A stretch of 6,546 nt of DNA from NCBI GenBank assembly GCA_937910975.1, contig CALEMZ010000304.1, positions 1 to 6,546 of the forward strand, written 5' to 3'. This DNA is from an uncultured Pseudorhodobacter sp. Lineage in GTDB: Bacteria > Pseudomonadota > Alphaproteobacteria > Rhodobacterales > Rhodobacteraceae. Both the position numbers and the translations under genes were made by a program. Shown here piece by piece: positions 1-5,863 of this stretch. Each line of letters begins with the position of its first letter. Positions within the stretch are counted from its first letter, which is position 1. The notes under the pieces are model-generated. The model saw nothing but the letters and a program-made list of their open reading frames with translations. It searched no databases and was not told the origin of the DNA.

Positions 1-1
1 G

Positions 2-211
2 GCTAACGCACGGCTTGGCCCAAACCTGGTGATTGGATCGGTACTGTTTGGTATGGGTTGGGGCCTTGCCGGCCTGTGCCCCGGCCCGGCAATGGCCTCG
101 CTGAGTTTCGGCGGATGGGGGGGGATGCTCTTTCTTCTCGCCATGATGGCTGGTATGTATATTGCCCCGCCAATCCGGCGACAGATTGAACAGCGAGCAG
201 CCCAGGTTTGA
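2..211 (+). CDS. DUF6691 / YeeE-YedE family membrane protein, C-terminal part
   Basis: Partial gene: the frame is open from base 2 and ends at TGA 209-211, leaving 69 visible residues. The visible part has two hydrophobic segments (about residues 9-33 and 41-56) and ends in a short charged cytoplasmic-looking tail rich in R, Q and E. The first segment contains GMGWGLAGLCPGPA, the signature with a conserved Cys (visible residue 26) of the YeeE/YedE (PmpA/PmpB) family. In that family, membrane cysteines relay thiosulfate or another sulfur species across the inner membrane. The protein looks like the single-copy DUF6691 half that is normally paired with a second half-size YeeE protein just upstream, here outside the window. 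A DUF442 sulfur-metabolism gene starts 23 bases downstream on the same strand, supporting a sulfide or sulfane-sulfur role. The family assignment is strong; the exact substrate is inferred. Confidence 0.85.
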   Translation, partial: ANARLGPNLVIGSVLFGMGWGLAGLCPGPAMASLSFGGWGGMLFLLAMMAGMYIAPPIRRQIEQRAAQV

Positions 212-234
212 GGCCTAATTCCAAGGAAAAAATG

Positions 235-663
235 ATGGATATTCGTACCCTTACGCCAACCTATGCCGTATCACCGCAGATCGAGCTTTCCGACCTCCCA
301 GCGATCAAAGCGGCGGGCTATGTTGCGGTAATCGACAACCGCCCAGACGCCGAAATTCCAGCCGATTTGCACGCGGATACCATTCGCGTTGCGGCCGAGG
401 CGGCGGGGCTTACCTTTATCGCCAACCCCATTATCGGCGGCATGCTGACGATGGAAAACGTAAAGGCCCAAGCCGCAGCGCTTGAGGCCAGTTCTGGCCC
501 GGTACTGGCCTATTGCGCCTCGGGCAATCGCTCCTCCATCGTTTGGGCGCTGGCCCATGCGGGCAAGATGCCGACGGATGAGCTGATCGGCATTCCCGCA
601 CGCCATGGCTATCAGCTTGAGGCTTTGCGCGGGCAGTTGGATGCCATGGCCCAAAACGGCTAA
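235..663 (+). CDS. TIGR01244/DUF442 family sulfur transferase or phosphatase-like protein
   Basis: A 142-residue protein of the DUF442 family, which forms the N-terminal part of Blh-type proteins and is related to dual-specificity phosphatases and rhodaneses. The active-site loop CASGNRSS (Cys94, Arg99) fits the CxxGxR(S/T) pattern, and DNRPDAE near residue 36 is the other conserved block. Members accompany sulfide:quinone oxidoreductase, persulfide dioxygenase and YeeE/YedE transporters, and are thought to move sulfane sulfur or relieve persulfide stress; exact chemistry is often unproven. The start is placed at ATG 235 because AAGGA at 223-227 sits 7 nt upstream. ATG 232, one codon earlier, is also possible (4 nt from the same site). 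A TTG at 208 overlapping the previous stop is open but has no ribosome site and lies outside the family's usual N-terminus. It is very likely co-transcribed with the preceding transporter. Confidence 0.87.
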   Translation: MDIRTLTPTYAVSPQIELSDLPAIKAAGYVAVIDNRPDAEIPADLHADTIRVAAEAAGLTFIANPIIGGMLTMENVKAQAAALEASSGPVLAYCASGNRSSIVWALAHAGKMPTDELIGIPARHGYQLEALRGQLDAMAQNG

Positions 664-697
664 GCGAAAAAGCTGCTGATCCCTTGCAATACTGCAG

Positions 698-719
698 CGC
701 CGGCCCTCCTTGCCCGGCG
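698..719. terminator. Weak stem-loop between convergent genes
   Basis: CGCCGG (698-703) and CCGGCG (714-719) form a perfect 6-bp GC stem with a 10-nt loop, midway between the + strand gene ending at 663 and the - strand gene ending at 742. Its position suits a shared bidirectional terminator. Neither strand has a T-run after the stem, so a pause or Rho-dependent end is as likely as intrinsic termination. Confidence 0.35.
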
Positions 720-741
720 TCTTGCTATCCATCAACCACGC

Positions 742-2127
742 CTATTCATGCCCCTGAGTATCCTCAGCCGAGGCAAGCTCTGCCAGGGTGACGGGCTTGA
801 TCGGGGATCGGATACGGAAATACCCAGTTTCCCCCATCGATCGCATATTTTCCTGCGCCAGAACGGCACTAACTGTCAGCCCGCAATAGCGCCCTTGGCA
901 GGGGCCCATCCCGGCGCGGCAAAACGCCTTGGCCTGATTGGGGCCAAGGCAGCCAAGCTGCGCCGAACGCCGGATATCACCCGCCGTCACCTCTTCGCAG
1001 CGGCATACAATTGTATTGTCTTGCGGCGAAAGCGCCTGTGCCATGGGTGGATATGCGGCATCGAGAAACGGGCGGATGGCCCGCTCTGCCTGCAATCGCC
1101 GAACCAAGGAGCGCGCTTTTTGGTCTCGCTGCGGCGCTGTGATCCGCCCAAGCTGTTGGGCAATCTGCAGTGCTGCAAGCGCCCCGGCTACGCGGGCAAC
1201 CTTGGCCCCGCCGATCCGCGCCCCATCGCCTGCGATAAACACGGTTTTCACCGCAGTTTGGCCCCATACGTCCAGTTCGGGCGCAAAGCAGGCCTGCCCC
1301 GCATCCCAGCGATGCGCAATGCCGATAGTTCGCGCGGCTTGGGTGTTTGGCACCACGCCATGGTGCAAAAAAACCGATCCCGCAGCAATCCGATGGGCTT
1401 TTCCGCCCGAGACAAACCGAAGCGCCTCCGCATGCGCCGCGCCCTCAATTGCAATATCAGTCGCGGCAAGGTAGCGCGGCACCCCGCCCCGCCAAAGCTC
1501 ATAGAGCATCGCGAGGCCATTGCGCAGATCGCGCCACCCGTGCAGCGCGCCCAGCACATGGCGTATCGCACGCAACGCATCGCCTTTGGTCTGGGTTTCC
1601 ACCAAAGCCAAAGGCGGGGCACCCGCCCGCAGCATTTGAACGGCGAGCAGGTATAGCAACGGCCCCGCCCCCACCAAGACCGCACGCGCGGAAACAAGCC
1701 CCGATTGCTTGAGCATGATCTGCCCCGCCCCCACAGTCATCACCCCCGGCAAGGTCCAGCCCGGAAGCGGCATCGGGCGTTCCAGCGCGCCGGTTGCCAG
1801 CAATATCCGTTTACCTGTCACCCGATGACTTTGCCCCGCCCGCGTATAGTGAACGCTCACAGCCTCCTCAACCGACCAGACAACAGCCCCGGCAATGTGA
1901 TGGATGTTTGGGTGGTCTAGCCCCGCAGTCAGGGCGGTGCCTTCGGTGAAATCGCGGCCCAGAATATCGCCGCGCAAGGGGGCCACACGGTCCACATCCC
2001 GGTAAATCTGGCCACCGGGCCGGGGTTGTTCATCCAAGACCACAACGGTCAGCCCAATCTGTGCCGCTGTCGCTGCGGCGGCCATGCCCGCTGGACCCGC
2101 ACCGATGATGATCAGGTCACAGTGCAT
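742..2127 (-). CDS. FAD/NAD-type oxidoreductase large subunit with BFD-like [2Fe-2S] C-terminus (HcnB / opine oxidase subunit A-like)
   Basis: A 461-residue protein. An N-terminal FAD-binding Rossmann motif GAGPAG (residues 9-14) is followed by the acidic ribose ligand in LDEQ (Glu33). ATGALERP (111-118), a second nucleotide-binding-like motif GAGPLL (153-158) and the late FAD motif IAGDGARIGGA (298-308) follow. The C-terminus has CRC (Cys375, Cys377) and CRAGMGPCQGRYC (Cys403, Cys410, Cys415), the BFD-like iron-sulfur signature of HcnB, opine oxidase A and D-hydroxyproline dehydrogenase subunits. In these enzymes the subunit takes electrons from the DadA-like partner and passes them on. ATG 2127 is chosen because AAGGGGGG (2132-2139) lies just upstream; an in-frame start at 2151 has no such support and lengthens the protein beyond the Rossmann start. 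It overlaps the preceding [2Fe-2S] gene by 11 nt. Family confidence is high; the substrate is unknown. Confidence 0.9.
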   Translation of the reverse strand: MHCDLIIIGAGPAGMAAAATAAQIGLTVVVLDEQPRPGGQIYRDVDRVAPLRGDILGRDFTEGTALTAGLDHPNIHHIAGAVVWSVEEAVSVHYTRAGQSHRVTGKRILLATGALERPMPLPGWTLPGVMTVGAGQIMLKQSGLVSARAVLVGAGPLLYLLAVQMLRAGAPPLALVETQTKGDALRAIRHVLGALHGWRDLRNGLAMLYELWRGGVPRYLAATDIAIEGAAHAEALRFVSGGKAHRIAAGSVFLHHGVVPNTQAARTIGIAHRWDAGQACFAPELDVWGQTAVKTVFIAGDGARIGGAKVARVAGALAALQIAQQLGRITAPQRDQKARSLVRRLQAERAIRPFLDAAYPPMAQALSPQDNTIVCRCEEVTAGDIRRSAQLGCLGPNQAKAFCRAGMGPCQGRYCGLTVSAVLAQENMRSMGETGYFRIRSPIKPVTLAELASAEDTQGHE

Positions 2128-2428
2128 CTTGCCCCCCTTGCGGGTCAGCAAGACTTGATATCCGCAAACCTGCTGAAACCTCCAGCATACAGGCCTGCCG
2201 GGTCACGCCCTCGATCGTCACCAAGCAATCAAAGCAAGCACCCATCATGCAATACGGCCCGCGCGGTGCGCCTGAAACCGGTGTTTCGCGAAAGCTGGTA
2301 ATCCCCACCGCCAGCAAAGCCGCTGCCAGATTGGCACCTTCCGGCAAATCCAACCTTCGCCCGCGATACCACACCGAAACCAATGCGGTACTGGCATTCA
2401 GGCTATGAAACTCTGAAACGGTTTTCAC
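2117..2428 (-). CDS. Small (2Fe-2S)-binding subunit, HcnA-like
   Basis: A 103-residue ferredoxin-fold protein. Cys60, Cys65, Cys68 and Cys80 in GPYCMMGACFDC...QACM form the plant-type [2Fe-2S] pattern C-x4-C-x2-C-x11-C. The FDC context with an upstream FRETPVSGAPRGPYC block matches the HcnA / OoxX / D-hydroxyproline dehydrogenase gamma family of about 90-110 residues. It probably shuttles electrons inside the heterotrimer formed with its two neighbours. The start is GTG 2428, supported by GGAGGT at 2434-2439 with a 5-nt spacer; no ATG fits, because the first downstream methionines lie inside the cluster motif and an upstream extension to 2491 only adds residues alien to the family. It begins 26 nt inside the end of the DadA-like gene and ends 11 nt inside the large-subunit gene, so translational coupling is expected. 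Confidence 0.88.
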   Translation of the reverse strand: MKTVSEFHSLNASTALVSVWYRGRRLDLPEGANLAAALLAVGITSFRETPVSGAPRGPYCMMGACFDCLVTIEGVTRQACMLEVSAGLRISSLADPQGGQDAL

Positions 2429-3503
2429 TGAACACCTCCAAATCAGGGGCGGCTGGGGTATTTTCCAGCCAGTCCGGCAGGAAAAAAGCATGGGCCGGGG
2501 CCAGAGTAATCCCGCTATGGCAAGTCACAAGATAGGCCCCCGGCATCAGGGCACTTTGGTGATAGATCGGCAAACCATCGGGGGAAAGCACCCGCAAAGC
2601 GCCCCAACTGCGCACGATCTGGGCGCGGCCAAGCGCAGGATAGGCGGCAATCGCATCGCGCGCCAAAGCCACCACACCCTTTTGGGTTACGCCATCATCC
2701 AGCCCAACCTCTTCTTCCGTGGCCCCGATCTGAATACCACCTTCCGCGACCTGCCGCGCCGTGATCGACGGGCGGTTGATAAGTTTCGGCAACTTTTCCG
2801 TGATAAGAAGCTGCCCCCGCTGGGCGCGCACCGGGGCCTTGAACCCCAGCTTCGGGCCAAGCTCCGCCGCCCCCAAACCCGCCGCAAGCACCAGCTTTTG
2901 CGCGCGCACAACCGTGCCATCCGCGCAGTGAATGGCAAACATATCCGCCTTCTTCACATCCGTCACGCGCTTACCGCAAAGCACTTGGCCACCCAAGCGG
3001 CGCACATCATCTGCCAAATACATCAATAACTTAAGCGGGTTCACTTGGCCGTCCTGATGGTGCAAAATCGCGCCAAACACCTTGGGGCCAATGGCAGGTT
3101 CTTCGCGCCGCAAAGCACTTTGATCCAGCACTTCATACGGGTAATCCCCGCCCAGCTTGCGCTTCAGCGCTTCATATTCAGCAACCGTGCTGGCCAGGCT
3201 CTCTTCGGAAAAATGCAGGTCATAGCCGCCCCGTTGTTCCAGCGCGAGCTTGCATCCGGTATTGCCTTGCAATTGGGCAGCAAAATCGGCCCAAGCGGTA
3301 GCGGATTGCTGGCTCCACCTTGCATATCGCGGCTGTTCCTTGCCCTTGGATTGCACCCAGATCAGGCCAAAATTACCCCGGCTGGCGCGAAAACTGCCAT
3401 CATCGCCGTCGATGACGATAACCCGCCGCCCCCGTCGCAACAGCCCCCAAGCCACCGAAAGGCCAACGACACCCCCGCCAACGATCGCATAATCCGCTTC
3501 CAA
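2403..3503 (-). CDS. FAD-dependent oxidoreductase, DadA / D-amino acid dehydrogenase family (HcnC / opine oxidase subunit B-like)
   Basis: A 366-residue DAO-superfamily protein. The N-terminus has the FAD Rossmann motif GGGVVG (residues 9-14) with Asp32 at the ribose-binding position and SRGNFG (41-46), the usual flavin-contact loop. PVRAQRGQLL (about 224-233) marks the substrate-domain strand, and WGALRVLSPDGLP (300-312) plus CHSGITLAPA (328-337) form the C-terminal FAD contact. Family members oxidise a C-N bond of a D-amino acid, imino acid, glycine or opine. With the two downstream iron-sulfur/FAD subunits it should form an HcnABC-like membrane-associated dehydrogenase that feeds the electron transport chain. 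The start appears to be TTG 3503, preceded by AGGGGA at 3508-3513; no ATG or GTG lies in frame nearer the conserved motif. The length is near the family norm. The gene begins 38 nt after the kinase stop. Substrate cannot be read from the sequence. Confidence 0.88.
   Translation of the reverse strand: MEADYAIVGGGVVGLSVAWGLLRRGRRVIVIDGDDGSFRASRGNFGLIWVQSKGKEQPRYARWSQQSATAWADFAAQLQGNTGCKLALEQRGGYDLHFSEESLASTVAEYEALKRKLGGDYPYEVLDQSALRREEPAIGPKVFGAILHHQDGQVNPLKLLMYLADDVRRLGGQVLCGKRVTDVKKADMFAIHCADGTVVRAQKLVLAAGLGAAELGPKLGFKAPVRAQRGQLLITEKLPKLINRPSITARQVAEGGIQIGATEEEVGLDDGVTQKGVVALARDAIAAYPALGRAQIVRSWGALRVLSPDGLPIYHQSALMPGAYLVTCHSGITLAPAHAFFLPDWLENTPAAPDLEVFSENRFRVS
2434..2439 (-). promoter_or_regulatory. 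Ribosome binding site deciding the GTG start of the [2Fe-2S] gene
   Basis: On the - strand the bases read GGAGGT, a near-perfect anti-Shine-Dalgarno match, 5 nt before GTG 2428. The site lies inside the 3' end of the upstream DadA-like gene. It fixes the start despite the overlap and implies strong independent re-initiation on the small subunit. Confidence 0.8.
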
Positions 3504-3541
3504 AATGTCCCCTGCCGCTGGCTGAAAGGAAATACGCGCGC

Positions 3542-4813
3542 TTACCCCCCGCGCTTGGGCGGCTCGATGTAGATCGCGCGAAAATCGTTCACATTGGTTA
3601 AGGTTGGCCCGGTGATGACCTGCGCATCAAGTGCGGCAAAAAAGCTGTGGCTGTCATTGGCAGCCAATGCAGCTTCAGGATCAACACGCGCGGCACCTGC
3701 GCGCGCCAGAAGGTCTGGGTCCACCAAGGCACCGGCAATTTCGGCGGCACCGTCAACGCCGTCCGTATCGCCTGCCAACAGGTAAATGCCGGGCGCGCCT
3801 GCAAGTTCAATCGCGGCAGCAAGGCAAAATTCTGCATTCGGCCCGCCAATGCCCGCGCCGCGCCGTGTCACCGTCAGCTCCCCACCGGAAAGCACCACCA
3901 CCGGCTGCGCGCCCTGCCCCAGATTGGCGGCAATGGTTTTGGCAAGCTGCGCCTGCGCCTGCCCCAAATCCCGCGCCTCGCCTTCCAGGGCATCGCCCAG
4001 AACAAGTACCTGACAGCCCGCAGCCCGCGCCAGCGCCGCCGCGGCCTCCAGTGATTGTGCCGGGGCCGCGATGATATGGGTTTTGGCATGGGCAAGGCGC
4101 GGATCGCCGCAAGGGATCACGCCGCTTGATTGCGCCAGCGCCGCCCGCGCAGTCTTTGGCAAAGGGATGTTGTAACGGTCCATGATCGCCATGGCATCCG
4201 CGCCGCAGCTATCATCGCCCACCGTCGGCCCAGAGGCGATGAAGGCCGGATCATCGCCCGGCACGTCCGAAATCAACAGGGCCAGCATCTGCGCCGGGGC
4301 GGCCTGCGCCGCCAATTGCCCGCCCTTCACCTCGCTCAGATGTTTGCGCGCCACATTCATCGCCGAAATCGGCGCGCCACAGGCCAGAAGGGCTGCATTC
4401 ACCGCTTGCTTTTCGGCCAGGCTCATCCCAAAGGCGGGGGCGCAAAGCAGGGCCGATCCGCCGCCGGATATCAAGGCCAGCACCAGATCATCCGGCCCCA
4501 GCCCCGCCAGCAAGGCCAGCATCCGCGCAGTGGCGGCAACGCCAGCAGCATCGGGCACCGGATGCGCGGCCTCAACAATCTCAATTCCCTTGCAAGGCCG
4601 GGCATAGCCATAGCGCGTAATCACCAAGCCCTCACAGGGGCCATAATGCGCCTCCACCGCCTCTGCCATCCGGGCTGAGGCCTTGCCCGCGCCGATCACG
4701 ATCAGGCGCCCCTTGGGGCGCGCGGGCAAATGCTGCGCCACCACGCGCATGGGGTCGGCGGTCGCCACGGCAACATCGAACAACTGGCGCAGAAAAGCTG
4801 TGGGGGCGATCAT
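3542..4813 (-). CDS. Glycerate 2-kinase, MOFRL/DUF4147 family (often annotated hydroxypyruvate reductase TtuD)
   Basis: A 423-residue protein, the normal length for the family, which phosphorylates D-glycerate to 2-phosphoglycerate with ATP and so feeds lower glycolysis. The DUF4147 domain shows GAGKA (41-45, Lys44), SGGGSALL (117-124), VKGG (162-165), ISDVPGDDP (181-189) and SGPTV (194-198). The MOFRL part follows with SGGELTVT (309-316), GGPNAEF (323-329), AGDTDGVDG (347-355), NDSH (386-389) and a GPTLTNVND end (402-410). One oddity is GGPN where many homologues have GGRN. ATG 4813 is preferred: only one base separates it from the TGA of the upstream isomerase, so translation is likely coupled, and there is only a weak ribosome site. 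The in-frame start at 4951 would add 46 residues unlike the family and run inside the isomerase gene. The older TtuD name is probably wrong for this family. Confidence 0.9.
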   Translation of the reverse strand: MIAPTAFLRQLFDVAVATADPMRVVAQHLPARPKGRLIVIGAGKASARMAEAVEAHYGPCEGLVITRYGYARPCKGIEIVEAAHPVPDAAGVAATARMLALLAGLGPDDLVLALISGGGSALLCAPAFGMSLAEKQAVNAALLACGAPISAMNVARKHLSEVKGGQLAAQAAPAQMLALLISDVPGDDPAFIASGPTVGDDSCGADAMAIMDRYNIPLPKTARAALAQSSGVIPCGDPRLAHAKTHIIAAPAQSLEAAAALARAAGCQVLVLGDALEGEARDLGQAQAQLAKTIAANLGQGAQPVVVLSGGELTVTRRGAGIGGPNAEFCLAAAIELAGAPGIYLLAGDTDGVDGAAEIAGALVDPDLLARAGAARVDPEAALAANDSHSFFAALDAQVITGPTLTNVNDFRAIYIEPPKRGG

Positions 4814-4814
4814 A

Positions 4815-5501
4815 TCAGCCAAGCAATTTCGTGTAATCGCTGACCAGCAGATGTGTTGGCGCCACGTCTTCCTCGATCTCGGCAAAACGCCCAATCGGCT
4901 CGCGGAAGATATTGTCGGTCTCGTCATCATTGACGGTGGAAACCTCGCCAATCAGCACATCGCCGCCCTCTCCCCAAAACGCATGCCAGTCACCCGGCAT
5001 CAGGGTCACGCTTTCACCCGGAGCCAGTTTCAGCTTTTCCCCCGGCCCATAGCGGCGCGCAATGCCGTCGCAATAAACATTGCCACCGCGGTCCTCGGCA
5101 AAATGGCCCTGATCGTCAGAGCCGAAAAGCTCCACCACCAAAGTGGCCCCGCCCCGGTTGATGATATCTTCGGCTTTCAACGCATGGGTATGCATCGGCG
5201 AAAGCTGATCTTGCCGCGAAATCAACAGCTTCTCAGCATAGCACATGCCGCCGCCGCGTTGTAAATCAGACAAAAGACCGTTGCGCAGGGTGAACAGGAA
5301 CAAGCCCATCTCGTCATATCGCCCCTGCCCGTAATCGGTAATATCCCAGCCACAACGCCCCGAAATGACCCGCGTAGCCACGCTGGCATTGGCCCTGAAC
5401 TGCTCCGGCGTCCAATTGGCAAAGGGTGGCAGAACAAAGCCGTATTGGCCGATCATCTCAGCGGCAGAGGCCATAATTGTGTTGATGTCAGAGCGTTTCA
5501 C
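4815..5501 (-). CDS. D-lyxose ketol-isomerase (D-lyxose/D-mannose isomerase), cupin family
   Basis: A 228-residue cupin, matching the roughly 225-residue D-lyxose isomerase family (COG3822). These metal-dependent enzymes interconvert D-lyxose with D-xylulose and D-mannose with D-fructose on the free sugar. The N-terminus has the family block GFVLPPFANW (21-30), and DYGQGRYDEMGL (56-67) precedes the barrel. The metal site is visible as MHTHALKAEDI (His104, His106, Glu111) and DWHAFW (His173). The start is GTG 5501: GGAGG at 5509-5513 lies 7 nt upstream and the protein then begins VKRSDIN, as expected for the family; an in-frame start at 5522 would run over this ribosome site. It is the first gene of the operon, with a 434-bp gene-free region upstream. 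Which sugar it handles in the cell cannot be fixed from sequence. Confidence 0.88.
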   Translation of the reverse strand: MKRSDINTIMASAAEMIGQYGFVLPPFANWTPEQFRANASVATRVISGRCGWDITDYGQGRYDEMGLFLFTLRNGLLSDLQRGGGMCYAEKLLISRQDQLSPMHTHALKAEDIINRGGATLVVELFGSDDQGHFAEDRGGNVYCDGIARRYGPGEKLKLAPGESVTLMPGDWHAFWGEGGDVLIGEVSTVNDDETDNIFREPIGRFAEIEEDVAPTHLLVSDYTKLLG

Positions 5502-5508
5502 GCTGCGG

Positions 5509-5513
5509 CCTCC
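5509..5513 (-). promoter_or_regulatory. Ribosome binding site for the GTG start of the isomerase gene
   Basis: GGAGG on the - strand with a 7-nt spacer before GTG 5501. It is the strongest translation signal of the operon head and the reason for rejecting the longer in-frame start at 5522. Confidence 0.8.
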
Positions 5514-5594
5514 ATTACCCAAAACTCAAGAACCATTGCCGCTGTTTTTGTAAGGTGCAGGTGGCCATAGGGTTCCCCTGTCTGCGAGTTGTTC

Positions 5595-5637
5595 TATTCA
5601 GCAAAGCCGCTTTCGTGGCCAAGTTCAAGGCTGAATA
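5595..5637. repeat. 8-bp inverted repeat in the operon leader
   Basis: TATTCAGC (5595-5602) and GCTGAATA (5630-5637) are perfect inverted copies separated by 27 bases, ending about 95 bases before the isomerase GTG. The spacing puts arm centres 35 bases apart. It could be two half-sites for a regulator or the base of a leader-RNA stem. No family is identifiable. Confidence 0.45.
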
Positions 5638-5688
5638 CAGCAATCGCCACCGCCTTTTGGCCCACGCAAGCCAAGACATCGGGTGTCA

Positions 5689-5702
5689 TATGGTTGACCA
5701 TA
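5689..5702. promoter_or_regulatory. Palindromic operator candidate, GntR/FadR-like
   Basis: TATGGT-TG-ACCATA is a 14-bp palindrome with perfect 6-bp arms around a 2-bp centre. The TGGT/ACCA core resembles the tnGTnnnACna type operators of FadR-subfamily GntR regulators, which often control sugar-acid and amino-acid catabolism, although those mostly have a 3-bp centre. A direct repeat GTCATA flanks it at 5685-5690 and 5704-5709, 19 bp apart. It lies about 190 bp upstream of the isomerase start. No regulator gene is in the window. Confidence 0.5.
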
Positions 5703-5747
5703 AGTCATACTGCCCCCCGCCCAACGGCATAGCCAGCCAATCGCTGC

Positions 5748-5781
5748 AAATAAAAAACAGGCGAGGAGCAACCCCCGCCTG
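5748..5781 (-). terminator. Intrinsic terminator, - strand
   Basis: Read on the - strand, CAGGCG (5781-5776) pairs perfectly with CGCCTG (5763-5758). After one mismatch two further G-C pairs continue inward, leaving a 6-nt loop. The stem is followed at once by T6-A-T3 (5757-5748). This is the clearest Rho-independent terminator in the window. It lies about 110 bases beyond the nrdJ hairpin and 250 bases upstream of the isomerase, so it ends either nrdJ read-through or a short separate transcript. Confidence 0.8.
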
Positions 5782-5820
5782 CAAATTTTGCAGCATGTTA
5801 GCTCTCTAAACCAAATTGTC
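5748..5820 (-). ncRNA. Possible small RNA ending at the intrinsic terminator
   Basis: Hypothesis only. A transcript starting about 7 bases after the possible -10 GATAAA (5831-5826) would run roughly 70 nt to the T-rich terminator end. It would carry a small TTAG-AGAG-CTAA stem and a CTGCAAA/TTTGCAG palindrome before the terminator stem. Support is the strong terminator, the FNR-like box upstream, and the separate nrdJ hairpin that would already end the nrdJ message. Against it are the poor -35 match and the atypical FNR-box distance. No known RNA family is recognised. Confidence 0.25.
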
Positions 5821-5863
5821 GGAGTTTTATCTGGCCCGGTTCGAAACTGATGCGGTGAAGCCA

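Noticed and set aside
208..234. TTG start at 208 for the DUF442 gene
   Set aside because: It would overlap the upstream stop and add residues (MRPNSKEKM) with no ribosome site, whereas AAGGA 223-227 points to ATG 232/235.
748..1656. 302-codon + strand frame opposite the FAD large-subunit gene
   Set aside because: Antisense shadow of a GC-rich gene with clear Rossmann and Cys-cluster motifs on the - strand; its own translation is low-complexity and matches no family.
4130..4678. Long + strand frames opposite the glycerate kinase
   Set aside because: Arg/His/Gln-rich antisense shadows; the kinase motifs on the - strand explain the sequence.
5502..5640. Search for a sigma70 or sigma54 promoter directly in front of the isomerase
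   Set aside because: Partial matches exist (for example TTGAAC or TACAAA on the - strand), but no pair has acceptable spacing; the TGGC...TTGC spacing is wrong for sigma54.
5555..5809. 84-codon + strand frame in the intergenic region
   Set aside because: No ribosome site, no recognisable family, and it crosses the palindrome and terminator hairpin of the opposite strand.
5838..5851. GGTTCGAAACTG, resembling a tRNA T-arm
   Set aside because: The bases flanking the TTCGAAA loop do not pair on either strand, and no acceptor or anticodon stem can be built around it.
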